This document shows positions 37,806-47,208 of a DNA stretch of 64,000 nucleotides, one piece after another (positions within the stretch are counted from its first letter, which is position 1; every line of letters starts with the position of its first letter). Made by a program: the position numbers and the translations under genes. Where the stretch lies: assembly GCF_003596335.1 (NCBI RefSeq), contig NZ_QZCH01000008.1:82924-146923 (forward strand), written 5' to 3'. Source of the DNA: Motilimonas pumila (GTDB taxonomy: Bacteria > Pseudomonadota > Gammaproteobacteria > Enterobacterales > CBDFNC01). The notes beneath the pieces are model-generated. The model saw nothing but the letters and a program-made list of their open reading frames with translations, made no database searches and had not been told where the DNA came from.

Positions 37806-37834
37806 ATAAAAGCAATTTAATGACGGATACGCAA
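37806..37834 (-). promoter_or_regulatory. Possible promoter of the chitin-oligosaccharide operon
   Basis: Minus strand TTGCGT (37834-37829), 17 bases, TTTTAT (37811-37806). It is a poor match, as expected for an activated promoter. The CRP-like site at 37861-37876 would be centred about 70 bp upstream of the start point, a usual class I distance. Confidence 0.35.
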
Positions 37835-37860
37835 ATGTTTCTGTCGTTGATTTCGTTAAG

Positions 37861-37876
37861 CGTGAAGCATCTCACG
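37861..37876. promoter_or_regulatory. CRP-like site 2
   Basis: CGTGA-AGCATC-TCACG keeps the GTGA-N6-TCAC core perfectly. Confidence 0.5.
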
Positions 37877-37987
37877 TTAATATCGTTTATTAAATAACTA
37901 ATCTATTATTAATCAATGGCTTACATTTTTTTTCTTTGCGAATTAAGCGGTGTTTTTTGCTCCAAATTCGGTCGATTTTTAGGCCTT

Positions 37988-38003
37988 TGTGAACGCCGTC
38001 ACA
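37988..38003. promoter_or_regulatory. CRP site 1
   Basis: TGTGA-ACGCCG-TCACA, a perfect match to both CRP half-sites (TGTGA-N6-TCACA), upstream of the binding-protein gene. Catabolite control of chitin uptake is expected. Confidence 0.7.
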
Positions 38004-38063
38004 ATCAAAATTAGAGGGATATTTGTGATTGCTTAATTATGTTTTATAGACTTGTGATCACGA

Positions 38064-38085
38064 TCTCACATGCTAAAGTGTGAGA
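38064..38085 (-). terminator. Hairpin just after chiS
   Basis: TCTCACA / TGTGAGA with an 8-base loop, 18-39 bp beyond the chiS stop. It has no T-run, so it may only mark the mRNA end. Confidence 0.4.
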
Positions 38086-38102
38086 CCGCGTCATTACTGG
38101 GC

Positions 38103-41100
38103 TTAGGAGTCGCTTTTGCTTACTTGATTACGTAGCGCAAGCTTGGCTTGTTGCAGTTTATCGTGACTTTCTTGGGGCTGGGGGCAATGTTCTAACACAT
38201 ACTCAGCCGTGCTTAGTACGGTTCGCCAGCGTGGCGATTTTGGCAGGGTGTCGATTTGCAAGTACTTATCCAAGGTGCGGGTTTGCAGTGAACTGCGATC
38301 CAGATAAACGCGCCATAGCTTACTTTTCTCAGCTAATTCTATCTTGCCTTCACCGGTTGCCGTTTGCCAATGTTCGAGGGCAGAGCGCATGGTATCGACA
38401 ATTTGGCTTCGTAATGGATCTTCGTTTGGCTCACTGGTGAGCTGCTGGGCCAACTCCGCAAAATCGGGGCCAAGCGCTTGTAAGTCATGGATCAGCTGAG
38501 GATCTGTGCTAATTACGTGCTTACTCAACGAAGTAATCGCACTGGTCAAGGCGGCTACTTTCGCTCGACTATGGTGCCCCACTTCATGATCTGCTAATAC
38601 CGGCATGCAGTGGAAGATTAAACTCCAGCCCGGTTGTTCTTCAAAATTAGCCGGTGTAATCGTAACTTTACTGGCGAATGGACCTTCTACGCCGCGACAT
38701 GCCAGCTCTATTTCCTGACTATCTCCTTCCATATCAGGTGCGCTTTCCAGTTGTAATTTGAATGGCGTCATTAAAATATCGTTAATTGAATGATGCACAA
38801 ATTCTTCTTGCTCAATGCCAAATAGGGCCTGTGCGCCGGCGCTGGCGAATTGAACTTGATCGTTGAGATCAACGCCAATTAAGACTTCGTCGGCTTGTTC
38901 TAACATGGCAAGCAGTCGAAATTGAGTACTCTTAAGGCCTGTTTGCACTTGTATGTGCTGATTGATCTCTTGTTTGAGCAGGGTGTTTTCAACTTTTTGC
39001 TGATTCGCAATTTTAGCCTGAATATGGGCGTTGATTCTGGCGTATAGCTCGTCTTTGCCAAAAGGTTTAACCAAGTAATCGTTAGCACCGGCTTCAAAAC
39101 CCTCTAGCAAATCTTTCGGCTGATTTAACGCGGTTAAAAACACGACAGGGAGAGTGAGGCGATCAAACTGCGTACGGACCTTTTGACACAACTCGAAACC
39201 TGTCATGGTTGGCATCATCACATCCACCAACATCAAATCCGGTTGCTCAACTTCCAACACCGCTAATGCTTCATGACCATCTTGGCAGCAATACACTTGA
39301 TAACCTTGTAGCCCAAGGAGGTTTTGTAATATTTGCAAATTGATGGTTTCGTCATCGACAACCAGTATTTTGTAGGCATCTTCGCTGATATCAAACTCTA
39401 CCGACTGCCAGTTGTTGCGTTGCTCAGGCTCGTTGTCTGCTTCGTCCATAAGCATGAGCGCACGAGATGAGGGTTGCACCACGGTAGGTTCAATACTCTG
39501 ATCTTGATGTATCGGTAATGAGACCACAAATTCAGAGCCAATTTCTGGTTTGCTGCTTACGCCTAATTCGCCATTCATCAGTTGCACTAATTGGCGTGTC
39601 ACAGATAACCCCAAACCATAACCCGATTTGGCATGGTTACGGTTTTCGCGCACTTGCATTAATGGCTCAAAGATATGACTGATTTGCTCTTGTGTCATGC
39701 CGATACCTGTGTCGGCAATGATAATTTTAAGCTGTTCGTCTTGTTGCTCAACCGTGAGTACAACTTTGCCTTCAGGGGTATACTTGATAGCGTTACCAAT
39801 GAGGTTATACAAGACTTGTTCAAGCCTTAACTCATCAGCAAATACCACAGGTAAATTGTCTGGGCATTGATTGATTAACCGTACAGGTTTATTCCCCGTA
39901 AGGTGTTTACATAAATCAAACACCAAATTAATCACAGATTTAAGGTCTAAAGCTTGCGGTTTGATTGGCAACTGACCATAGCGCATCTTGTGATAATCCA
40001 ACAGATCGTTGACCAAACGTGCTAAACCTTCGCTGCTTTTGATGATCAGTGAAAGTTGCTGGCGCTGAGCATCACTCAGTTCGCCGGCGCTGCCAGCAAT
40101 CATTGATTCGGCCATGCCCACAATGCCGTGAATTGGCGTTCTCAGCTCGTGGGAAGTATTGGCTAAAAACTCATCTTTCAGTTTGTCAGCTTGTTGCAGC
40201 TCTTGGTTTTGTTGCTGAATCAACGCAACCTGACTTTCGAGTTCTTGCTTTTGCTCGCTGATCAGTAACAGCTTTTCACGCACAGAATATTGCATATGCG
40301 CAAAGCTGTGAGCAAGGCGGCCAATTTCATCGCCCTCTGGGTTCACTCCGCGTATCGGCTTTTCAAGGTCACCGGCGGCAACCAACTCTGCGGACCAGGT
40401 AAGGTTAAGCAAAGGGGCGGTGATGGTATTAGACAGCCAACGGGAGAAGAAAATAAACAGCAGCACTGAGAAGATGGCAAACGAGGCCACTAACTTTTCT
40501 AACTGGCGGGTGAGGGCGAACGCTTCGTCTTCTGATATTTCAGTGACTAATGCCCATGGCTGCTCAAAAACATTAATGGGAGTGTAGGCTGCTAAGACTT
40601 CGTCGTGTAAATAGTTACTAAATTGGCCAGCGCCAGATTCACCTTGTAATGCTAAACCCACCGGTTTTGAGTTTACTGCAATATCGGCATAGTTAAAGCT
40701 GTGTTCAACTTTGAAGCGCTCACTGCCGTATAAATCTGAGCGTAGCTTGTTATCTGAGCCAATCACAAAGGTTTCGCCCGTTTCACCTAGGCCTTGGCGG
40801 TCGCTCATTAGTTTGTTCAAGCCTTTGTTATCAATAGCAAATATGATAACGCCGCGAACATATGAGTGCTGTAATATAGGCACGCCTATATAGGCCTCTA
40901 CCTTGTTCGTCAGCGGGTTGAGGCTAAAATCACCCAGTTGAAACAAGTCGGACGGGTTAGGAGACTGGTCCATCTGCACTTTGAGCTTTTGGTAAGTGCT
41001 TGCTAACCGAGTCGTTCGGTATTGCCCTGAAATGAGGTTGGTACCCATATCAGCTTGTTTGGTGACGGAATACACCAAGTTGCCGCTGTTATCAATTAAG

Positions 41101-41600
41101 TAGATATCTGAAAAATCAGACTCTTTAACCAACTTTGCGTATTCTTTATGGTATTTGAGGTGAACCCTTTTATACAGTTCGTCACCTTGGCTACTGGCAT
41201 CAAATGCGGCGCCAGGAACGACTTGTTGGCTTTCGTCCTGGTACACATCCCAGCTGCCAGGCTTAAACAAGGATTGGGCGGTTAAGCGCGATTGCTCTAT
41301 GGTGCCACCCAGACGTTCAAAAGCGGAGCTAAAACCGTAAAAGCGCCCGATAGACGCCTTCGCAAAGTCTGACTGCGCAAACAGACTCACTTGATGCTCA
41401 AGCTCACGAAAGTAATCACGCACCTGACTTTTTTTAATTTCTCGCACAGATACCAAGTGACTAGTCGTTTGCAATGCAAGATCTTTAGAGTAGGAATAAA
41501 GAAATAATACAGAGATAGTGGAAAAGGGCACAATGCTAAGCAATAAAAACGCTAGCATAAGTTTAGATCTAAGGCCTTTTAGTTTTCTTTTTTCTACCAT
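38103..41600 (-). CDS. chiS: ChiS-like hybrid sensor protein controlling chitin use
   Basis: Membrane regulator of 1165 residues (V. cholerae ChiS about 1130). Order: helix about 14-35, large periplasmic Cache-type sensor domain to about 365, second helix about 368-388, HAMP, coiled coil, HisKA with FLANTSHELRTPIHG, ATPase domain with NAIKYT, DTGIGM and GYGLGLSV, a receiver domain with VVDDE and LVDVMMPTMTG, a PAS-like segment, and a C-terminal region. In V. cholerae ChiS binds DNA directly through its C-terminus and is held inactive by apo-CBP. The gene sits upstream of cbp in the same orientation, which supports the identity. All kinase motifs look intact. Confidence 0.9.
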   Translation of the reverse strand: MVEKRKLKGLRSKLMLAFLLLSIVPFSTISVLFLYSYSKDLALQTTSHLVSVREIKKSQVRDYFRELEHQVSLFAQSDFAKASIGRFYGFSSAFERLGGTIEQSRLTAQSLFKPGSWDVYQDESQQVVPGAAFDASSQGDELYKRVHLKYHKEYAKLVKESDFSDIYLIDNSGNLVYSVTKQADMGTNLISGQYRTTRLASTYQKLKVQMDQSPNPSDLFQLGDFSLNPLTNKVEAYIGVPILQHSYVRGVIIFAIDNKGLNKLMSDRQGLGETGETFVIGSDNKLRSDLYGSERFKVEHSFNYADIAVNSKPVGLALQGESGAGQFSNYLHDEVLAAYTPINVFEQPWALVTEISEDEAFALTRQLEKLVASFAIFSVLLFIFFSRWLSNTITAPLLNLTWSAELVAAGDLEKPIRGVNPEGDEIGRLAHSFAHMQYSVREKLLLISEQKQELESQVALIQQQNQELQQADKLKDEFLANTSHELRTPIHGIVGMAESMIAGSAGELSDAQRQQLSLIIKSSEGLARLVNDLLDYHKMRYGQLPIKPQALDLKSVINLVFDLCKHLTGNKPVRLINQCPDNLPVVFADELRLEQVLYNLIGNAIKYTPEGKVVLTVEQQDEQLKIIIADTGIGMTQEQISHIFEPLMQVRENRNHAKSGYGLGLSVTRQLVQLMNGELGVSSKPEIGSEFVVSLPIHQDQSIEPTVVQPSSRALMLMDEADNEPEQRNNWQSVEFDISEDAYKILVVDDETINLQILQNLLGLQGYQVYCCQDGHEALAVLEVEQPDLMLVDVMMPTMTGFELCQKVRTQFDRLTLPVVFLTALNQPKDLLEGFEAGANDYLVKPFGKDELYARINAHIQAKIANQQKVENTLLKQEINQHIQVQTGLKSTQFRLLAMLEQADEVLIGVDLNDQVQFASAGAQALFGIEQEEFVHHSINDILMTPFKLQLESAPDMEGDSQEIELACRGVEGPFASKVTITPANFEEQPGWSLIFHCMPVLADHEVGHHSRAKVAALTSAITSLSKHVISTDPQLIHDLQALGPDFAELAQQLTSEPNEDPLRSQIVDTMRSALEHWQTATGEGKIELAEKSKLWRVYLDRSSLQTRTLDKYLQIDTLPKSPRWRTVLSTAEYVLEHCPQPQESHDKLQQAKLALRNQVSKSDS

Positions 41601-41754
41601 TTGGTAATACTACTCCCCTGGGTCTCGACGGGCATCGAGTTTGGCTGTCCTTAATTCCTTGGACTTAGTTAGTTTCGCAGAATTATGCCCTGTGTTTCAA
41701 TGACAACTGAATAAGTTGATGTCACAAAAAAATAAAATATCATCAGAGGACACC

Positions 41755-42405
41755 ATGTATAGACAAAAAAGCTGGCTAAGTTTGCTATTAGTGATAATTC
41801 TATATTTAGCTTGGCACACTCCTTGGGTATTGCCGTTAAAAATTCTGGTCGTATTTTTTCATGAGTTTAGTCATGCTTTGCTCACTTGGCTAACAGGCGG
41901 AAGCGTGAAAAGTTTCGTGGTTTCATCTGATCAATCGGGTCACGTGATATCTGCCGGCGGGCACCGTTTTAGTATTCTTACCGCGGGCTATTTAGGCTCA
42001 ATTTTAATAGGTGCTGGCATTTATCGCTTTGCTCATCAGCCTCTTTTACTGCCATTGATGGGCGCTATTATGTTGCTGGTTGGGGGGTTCTTTTTTGGAT
42101 CAACATTTACACTGATTTTTAGCGCCTTAAGTGCCGCAGTATTGATTTTGTGTTACCTGAAACTGTCTTCACAGTGGCAAGCCGTTATTTTGCAAACCAT
42201 AGGGTTAGCGAGCCTGCTTTATGTACCCTACGACGTCTTTCAAGATACGGTGATGTACAGTCACCATCGCTCTGATGCTGCCATGCTAGCGGATGAGTTT
42301 TTTGGTACCACTTGGATGTGGGGAGGTATATGGACAGCTTTATGTTGTGTCATATTCTATCTAACGGTGATCAAACCTCTTTTTAAAAGGGAAGCGAGAA
42401 AATAG
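41755..42405 (+). CDS. M50-like membrane zinc metallopeptidase family protein
   Basis: Polytopic membrane protein of 216 residues. It has a zinc-binding HExxH motif (FFHEFSHALLTWLTGG, about residues 37-52) inside a hydrophobic helix, a following GGHRFSILTAGYLGS block typical of the M50B-like group, and about five further hydrophobic segments. The start ATG 41755 has AGAGGA upstream; the longer frame from 41716 lacks one. It is divergent from chiS. The substrate is unknown, and no anti-sigma gene is near. Confidence 0.75.
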   Translation: MYRQKSWLSLLLVIILYLAWHTPWVLPLKILVVFFHEFSHALLTWLTGGSVKSFVVSSDQSGHVISAGGHRFSILTAGYLGSILIGAGIYRFAHQPLLLPLMGAIMLLVGGFFFGSTFTLIFSALSAAVLILCYLKLSSQWQAVILQTIGLASLLYVPYDVFQDTVMYSHHRSDAAMLADEFFGTTWMWGGIWTALCCVIFYLTVIKPLFKREARK

Positions 42406-42445
42406 AAATGCTCGACTAAATAGGGCGCTTCAACTTTAGTCATAA

Positions 42446-42467
42446 AAAAGGCGCCGCAGCGCCTTTT
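42446..42467. terminator. Bidirectional terminator between the M50-like and pilX-like genes
   Basis: AAAAGGCGC-CGCA-GCGCCTTTT with A- and T-tracts on both sides, between convergent genes. Confidence 0.85.
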
Positions 42468-42493
42468 ATCAAACAACATCGTGAACCGATATT

Positions 42494-44038
42494 TTACTCG
42501 GGGTAATGATAATACATTGAAGCAATCGCGGCCTTTCCTTCGCCAATCGGGGTTTCAACTGTGCCTAAAGCTTCATCATAATGCATGCCACCGTCACCGG
42601 ATAAATCGACTGTTTTACCTCGAACCGCTCCCATCATGTCTCCACTTGCGTTGATGTCGATGTGTGTCAAAGGAGCATAAACGGATGCGTACATGTCTGT
42701 AGCGCCGTTCATTTTAACTCCAGTATCGCTGTCACCAGTGCTTTCGTAAGCTGAGTAAATTGTGAAGGGCGGTTTGTTATTATCAGATAACGTTGCATCG
42801 GCAGTTATGTTAGCACTTGAACCTATATCCACTTTACTTTCAGTAATAATGGTTAAGGAGCTACCTGACTCAATCGTAATGTTAGCCGGGCTACCTGCAG
42901 TTTTAAAGTCGCCTTGGACCACCAAGACCACGTCGCCACCGGAAATATGAATCGAGTCATTTTTTAACGTCAGGCTTTCAATAACGATCGCTTGGACTTC
43001 TTCTCCCATTAACTCCGTGGTAATGGCTGGGATATCCTGAAATTGTTTACTGCTTTTGTCGTAATATTGGCCGTTATCTGGAGTGTATTGAATTGGCTGA
43101 TTACCTTTTCCGGAATACCAAGCTGTGGTATCGACTTTAGGGGGTGTTTGTCCATTTGCGCCTTTAAGTGAAGCAATCCCTGCCAGTTGAGTGGCGATAT
43201 CGGCCGGATCGCAAGATGAACTAAAGCTTGGGTTTTGATCAGGATCTAAATCATGGAAGCTGACATGATTGGGTAACTCATCAATTTTATCTCGAGTAAT
43301 ACCATTAAAGGCGTCTTTAACTGAGATGTCTCCGCCCATCGGTATCCAATCATCAAGGATCATACTGCCATACGACATGACATCTCCTGTCACTCTGTCT
43401 CCACTGCCACTGCCACCTTTAATAGAGATATCACCGGCAGCCGTGACAGAACCATCCAAAGAGGCCGAGCCCGTGCTGGTGAACTTACCGTTGGCGGTGA
43501 CATTACCATAGATGGGAGAATCCCCTGAAAGGGTTATATCGGCATTGGCATTGATGGTTTGTACGCTGGCATTATTATTTTTATTGTTTTGACTGTAGGG
43601 CCCATTACGAGAATCGTAACTGTCTATGTGACCACTGCCACTCAGTGCTATACCGTCACAAGCTACTACACCACTTTCGAATAGGTTTATTGCGCCGCTA
43701 CTGGTTAGCTTTGCTTTAAAATAGGCTTTAGCACCATCAAATTTGCCATAACCGACAATAACATTCGCATCAGCAGTAGTGAGTAGCGTTGAGCCTCTGC
43801 CGTCTGCACTTACATCCTTGATTGGATAACCATTGAGGTTTTTGTTTGTTTCAAAATACTTGAATGCATCAAACACCTCTTTTTCCGCTAATAATCGGGC
43901 ATTTAACTCTTTTTGCTGATTGCCGCCAATCTGCTCTTGCAAACGGGTTTCATTGAGGGCTGAGAATGCCACCAATGTTGATATGGTTGTGAGTATGAGT
44001 ACAGACAGAAGTACAAAGCCATGCTGCTGAGTTTTCAT
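42494..44038 (-). CDS. Oversized PilX-like minor pilin with a beta-rich C-terminal domain
   Basis: A protein of 514 residues. The first 60 are a PilX N-terminal domain: prepilin-type segment QQHGFVLLSVLILTTISTLVAFSALNETRLQEQIGGNQQ. Usual PilX is about 170-200 residues; here a long Gly/Ser/Asp-rich region follows (about 120-510) with repeated short strands (ITLSGDSPIYGNVTANGKF, LDGSVTAAGDISIKGG) that look like a polymer-forming beta-solenoid. Start ATG 44038 has GGGAG upstream. It is last in the minor-pilin operon, where pilX normally precedes pilY1, which is absent. Surface or pilus-tip display is a guess. Confidence 0.8.
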   Translation of the reverse strand: MKTQQHGFVLLSVLILTTISTLVAFSALNETRLQEQIGGNQQKELNARLLAEKEVFDAFKYFETNKNLNGYPIKDVSADGRGSTLLTTADANVIVGYGKFDGAKAYFKAKLTSSGAINLFESGVVACDGIALSGSGHIDSYDSRNGPYSQNNKNNNASVQTINANADITLSGDSPIYGNVTANGKFTSTGSASLDGSVTAAGDISIKGGSGSGDRVTGDVMSYGSMILDDWIPMGGDISVKDAFNGITRDKIDELPNHVSFHDLDPDQNPSFSSSCDPADIATQLAGIASLKGANGQTPPKVDTTAWYSGKGNQPIQYTPDNGQYYDKSSKQFQDIPAITTELMGEEVQAIVIESLTLKNDSIHISGGDVVLVVQGDFKTAGSPANITIESGSSLTIITESKVDIGSSANITADATLSDNNKPPFTIYSAYESTGDSDTGVKMNGATDMYASVYAPLTHIDINASGDMMGAVRGKTVDLSGDGGMHYDEALGTVETPIGEGKAAIASMYYHYPE

Positions 44039-44122
44039 AGAGAGCTCCCTTATTAGTAAGCCATTAGCGAATGAGGCACCTTTAATCACAATGGAAAAAA
44101 GATGCACAAGTGCTAACGAAAA

Positions 44123-44668
44123 CTAATTACTGTTTTGATCTAATATTTTTTGTCGTTGTGCTAACGTAAACGCAATGCCATCGCTGCCGTATGAAGCGGG
44201 CATACCGTCTATATAAAGTTGAACTGTGACACCATTGCTCCCTAACGGTGTGACTGTCATTTTCTCTACACTTAATGCAATGAGTTGATTTCCTATTCCG
44301 TCATTGCAGTAAAGTCCTTCGTCACCCAGATAAAACAAATCTGAGGTACCGTTTGAGCGGGTATTGCCTAAGCAGCTATACACCACGTCTCCAGTCTGAA
44401 TATTGTCGTAGGTTGTGCGAAGACGGTCTTTACCGTCCATTGTTTCCTTCGCTAAACCTCCGGCTTGACGCACCGAGCGAGCGATAAGGTTAAATGACGC
44501 GCGGAGGGATTCTTGTGCCTCAGACATTTGCTGGGTTAATGTCACGGCCGTTTTTAATGAAGAATATACGGACGAACATGCCAACACTAAGGTGAGTCCT
44601 ATCGCCATTGAAACCATTAACTCTATTAATGTGAAACCAGATTGAGCTTTTCGGATATTAAGATTCAT
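44123..44668 (-). CDS. pilW: Type IV pilus minor pilin PilW-like
   Basis: A protein of 181 residues. Prepilin peptidase site and helix: AQSGFTLIELMVSMAIGLTLVLACSSVYSSL, cleaved after the Gly, with Glu at +5. The downstream ASFNLIARSVRQAGG segment is typical of PilW. It is shorter than Pseudomonas PilW (about 270 residues) but complete. Start ATG 44668 has AAGGTGG upstream; the frame to 44689 would overlap pilV. Minor pilins prime assembly of the pilus. Confidence 0.85.
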   Translation of the reverse strand: MNLNIRKAQSGFTLIELMVSMAIGLTLVLACSSVYSSLKTAVTLTQQMSEAQESLRASFNLIARSVRQAGGLAKETMDGKDRLRTTYDNIQTGDVVYSCLGNTRSNGTSDLFYLGDEGLYCNDGIGNQLIALSVEKMTVTPLGSNGVTVQLYIDGMPASYGSDGIAFTLAQRQKILDQNSN

Positions 44669-44679
44669 TGTCTGCCACC

Positions 44680-45087
44680 TTATCCACACACATCTGGAAA
44701 GTTGGCCATTAAAGTTACTTGGTTATTGTCCGCTTCATCAATGCGGCTATCAGTCCAAGTTAAATTAATCTCAGTACTCAATGTAAAACTATTACCTGGT
44801 TTACCTTCGGTGACACTGTACCCTTCAGGCAATCCACTTTTCCAAGTATCTACCACTTGTGTGTAACGAGCTGGATCGGTTTGAACGTCGCATAAATTTA
44901 GCCAAATGTTGTCGATTAATTCATTGGCTCGAATGGTCGATACCGTATAATGAAAGCTTGATTGTGAAGCCTGCAGCATTTTCATTTCCAGCAAACCGAG
45001 TCCCAGCAGTGCCACTACCGCGACGATGGTAGCAATTAATACTTCGATTAAGCTTAAACCTGCTTGCTGTTTAAGGTTGCTCTTCAT
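44680..45087 (-). CDS. pilV: Type IV pilus minor pilin PilV-like
   Basis: A protein of 135 residues with the class III leader and helix QQAGLSLIEVLIATIVAVVALLGLGLLEMKMLQ, typical of PilV/GspI, and two later Cys residues (one near the C-terminus, FPDVCG). Its ATG shares a base with the fimT stop (TAATG). It is an internal gene of the minor-pilin operon. Confidence 0.87.
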   Translation of the reverse strand: MKSNLKQQAGLSLIEVLIATIVAVVALLGLGLLEMKMLQASQSSFHYTVSTIRANELIDNIWLNLCDVQTDPARYTQVVDTWKSGLPEGYSVTEGKPGNSFTLSTEINLTWTDSRIDEADNNQVTLMANFPDVCG

Positions 45088-45536
45088 TAGCTGCATGCTC
45101 CCGCTTGTAGCTTGCTCTGGCCACTGACATAAATGCATAAGCGTTTAGTTTCACTGTAACCAGAGACGGTAAACTCTTGTGCACTTGAAAGGCCGCCATT
45201 TCCTTTTACCACTGTGGTGCTGCCTGTCACCGTGATGTCTTGATGAGGGGCTTGTACTTCCATCAAGATTTTATTAGCAGCATCAACCACACGCCAACCC
45301 TTTGCCCAATCACTGTCTATGGCTTTAAGTGTGATGTTCGAAGAGGTTTTAACCGCTTCGCTGCGGGCAAATCGAAATGCGTTGTATAAATTATTACTGG
45401 CATCCGCCATGCGATCGGTTTGTACAAAAGTTTGATAGCTAGGTATCGCCACTAAGGTCAATATCATCACAATGGCAATGACAACCATGAGCTCAATTAA
45501 GTTAAAGCCCAACTGTTGGCGCTGAATATGCTTCAT
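45087..45536 (-). CDS. fimT: GspH/FimT-family pseudopilin
   Basis: A protein of 149 residues. Prepilin segment QQLGFNLIELMVVIAIVMILTLVAIPSY, followed by the FimT/GspH signature ASNNLYNAFRFARSEAVKTSSNITL and a beta-sheet C-terminus with two Cys. It couples to pilV by a one-base overlap and follows pilE by 2 bp. Confidence 0.9.
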   Translation of the reverse strand: MKHIQRQQLGFNLIELMVVIAIVMILTLVAIPSYQTFVQTDRMADASNNLYNAFRFARSEAVKTSSNITLKAIDSDWAKGWRVVDAANKILMEVQAPHQDITVTGSTTVVKGNGGLSSAQEFTVSGYSETKRLCIYVSGQSKLQAGACS

Positions 45537-45538
45537 AC

Positions 45539-45910
45539 TTACCTCCAGCAGTGTGTTTCATCCGCTGACGTGATGCCGGCTTGGTTGATACTTAAGGTGC
45601 CACAATCGTCATTGGCTTGAGAGCCTTGAGGCGTTGCTGTCAGAGTATATGTGTCTGTTGCTGTATCAACGCTTAATGAGAAGTTATAACTGGTTGGGGT
45701 TGTGATACTTGGTAACGCAGTGGGGTAATCACCTTGCCTGGCATAGTTACGTTCAAAAGTTTGAGCCATTTCTGACAGGGCTATTTGAGCATCAACCCGA
45801 TTAGATTGCTGTATGTATGCTGTGTAACTGGGCAGAGCGATTGCCGCCAAGATACCGATGATCGCGACCACAATGAGCACTTCGACCAAGGTAAATCCAT
45901 TTTTATTCAT
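45539..45910 (-). CDS. pilE: PilE-like minor pilin
   Basis: A protein of 123 residues. Short leader MNKNG then [37 protein letters not shown], the PilE/type IVa pattern. The C-terminal cysteine pair (DDC and HCWR) would form the D-loop disulfide. It is first in the operon, and its short length suits a minor pilin more than the main subunit. Confidence 0.9.
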   Translation of the reverse strand: MNKNGFTLVEVLIVVAIIGILAAIALPSYTAYIQQSNRVDAQIALSEMAQTFERNYARQGDYPTALPSITTPTSYNFSLSVDTATDTYTLTATPQGSQANDDCGTLSINQAGITSADETHCWR

Positions 45911-46291
45911 TTGGCAACCAAAACTAATTCTTTAGTGTGAGCTTTTACTATATTGCAAGTATGACAGTTTAATCTGCTATGACCACGTTTTGTCGCCCAA
46001 ATTGTGACCTTGTCATATTTTGTGGTTCAAATGACTTTTTTGCATTACGGATCTAGAGGAAAATATTGATTTTTATTTTACATTTCAATCTTGTTAGTTA
46101 AATCATCAATATAAGTGTCTATTAAAGAAACTTTTACTTATTGCTGAGGATTTCTCATTGATTGATACAGCAGTAATTTATGTCATGCTTTTATAATGCC
46201 TGCTTATGGTTGTCATAATATGTAAACCATAAACACTACTGTTTTGAGGGGGTTATTGGGTACAATACGTTCTTTTTACAGGAGGTCACCC
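45911..46291. other. AT-rich intergenic region between pilE and the Nif3-family gene
   Basis: A divergent control region of about 380 bp with no credible ORF. It contains an 8-bp inverted repeat (ATATTGAT at 46063-46070, ATCAATAT at 46105-46112) and a TATAAT at 46192-46197 without a good -35. Promoters for both directions must lie here but cannot be placed firmly. Confidence 0.5.
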
Positions 46292-47053
46292 ATGGCAATT
46301 ACTAGAACTAAAATGGAAGGTGTATTAGCGCAATTGCTTGCGCCACAAAAATTTAAAGATTATTGCCCCAATGGTCTCCAAATAGAAGGGCGCGACAAGA
46401 TTCAAAAAGTCGTCACTGGCGTAACGGCGTGCCAAGATTTGATTGACCAAGCGATTGCTGTCGAAGCCGATGCCATCTTGGTACATCACGGCTATTTCTG
46501 GAAAGGTGAGCCAGGGCCGATAACGGCGATGAAAAAAAAACGTATCGCCGCATTACTTAAGCATGATATCAATTTATTCGCTTACCATTTACCCCTCGAC
46601 GTTCATCCTGAACTTGGTAACAACGCGCAGCTTGCGAAACTGCTCGACTTGCCTTTGCGTCGAGGCTTAGAGCCCTGGGACAAGTTATCTGTTGCCCAAG
46701 TGGGTAAGTTTGCTGAGCCTATCTCGCCGCAGCAACTGAGCGAAAAAATCTCTCGCGTATTAGGCCGCGAACCACAATGGATAGACGGCAACAAACCTGA
46801 CATTCGCTCGGTGGCCATTTGTACCGGTGGCGGTCAAGATTATATTGATCTAGCCGCAAGCCAAGGCATAGATGCCTTTATCAGTGGTGAAATATCTGAG
46901 CGCACCGTATACAGTGCCAGAGAAATGAATATACATTATTTTGCCGCGGGCCATCATGCTACAGAGCGCTATGGTGTGCAGGCATTAGGTCAGTGGTTAG
47001 CGCAAGAATACCAACTAGACGTTGAGTACATTGAAACTGATAACCCGGTGTAA
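46292..47053 (+). CDS. Nif3-family dinuclear metal-centre protein (YbgI type)
   Basis: Cytosolic hexameric toroid protein of 253 residues. Metal ligands are visible in LVHHGYFWKGEP, YHLPLDVHPELGNN and AAGHHATERYGVQAL. The N-terminus (LAPQKFKDYCPNGLQIEG) is typical. Start ATG 46292 has a near-perfect AGGAGGT; the frame start at 46244 has none. The cellular role of the family is unsettled. Confidence 0.93.
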   Translation: MAITRTKMEGVLAQLLAPQKFKDYCPNGLQIEGRDKIQKVVTGVTACQDLIDQAIAVEADAILVHHGYFWKGEPGPITAMKKKRIAALLKHDINLFAYHLPLDVHPELGNNAQLAKLLDLPLRRGLEPWDKLSVAQVGKFAEPISPQQLSEKISRVLGREPQWIDGNKPDIRSVAICTGGGQDYIDLAASQGIDAFISGEISERTVYSAREMNIHYFAAGHHATERYGVQALGQWLAQEYQLDVEYIETDNPV

Positions 47054-47061
47054 TGCGCTGA

Positions 47062-47082
47062 GCGTCAGATTTGATCTGACGC
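47062..47082 (+). terminator. Hairpin after the Nif3-family gene
   Basis: GCGTCAGAT-TTG-ATCTGACGC, a perfect 9-bp stem just past the stop. There is no immediate T-run (TCTTTT comes 13 bases later), so it may be only moderately efficient. Confidence 0.55.
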
Positions 47083-47208
47083 AACAGTTCTGTCTTTTAT
47101 AGGGGGCAAGCTGTGACTGAGGTTACAAAGCGTCGACTTGGCTATTGAGCCAGATGGATGAAATTTGCTTTGATAGTGGTACGAGGAGTTTACTGCTAAG
47201 GAAGCACT

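Noticed and set aside
38052..38070. TGTGATCACGATCTCACA as a third CRP site before cbp
   Set aside because: The half-sites are 8 bases apart, not 6, so it does not fit CRP.
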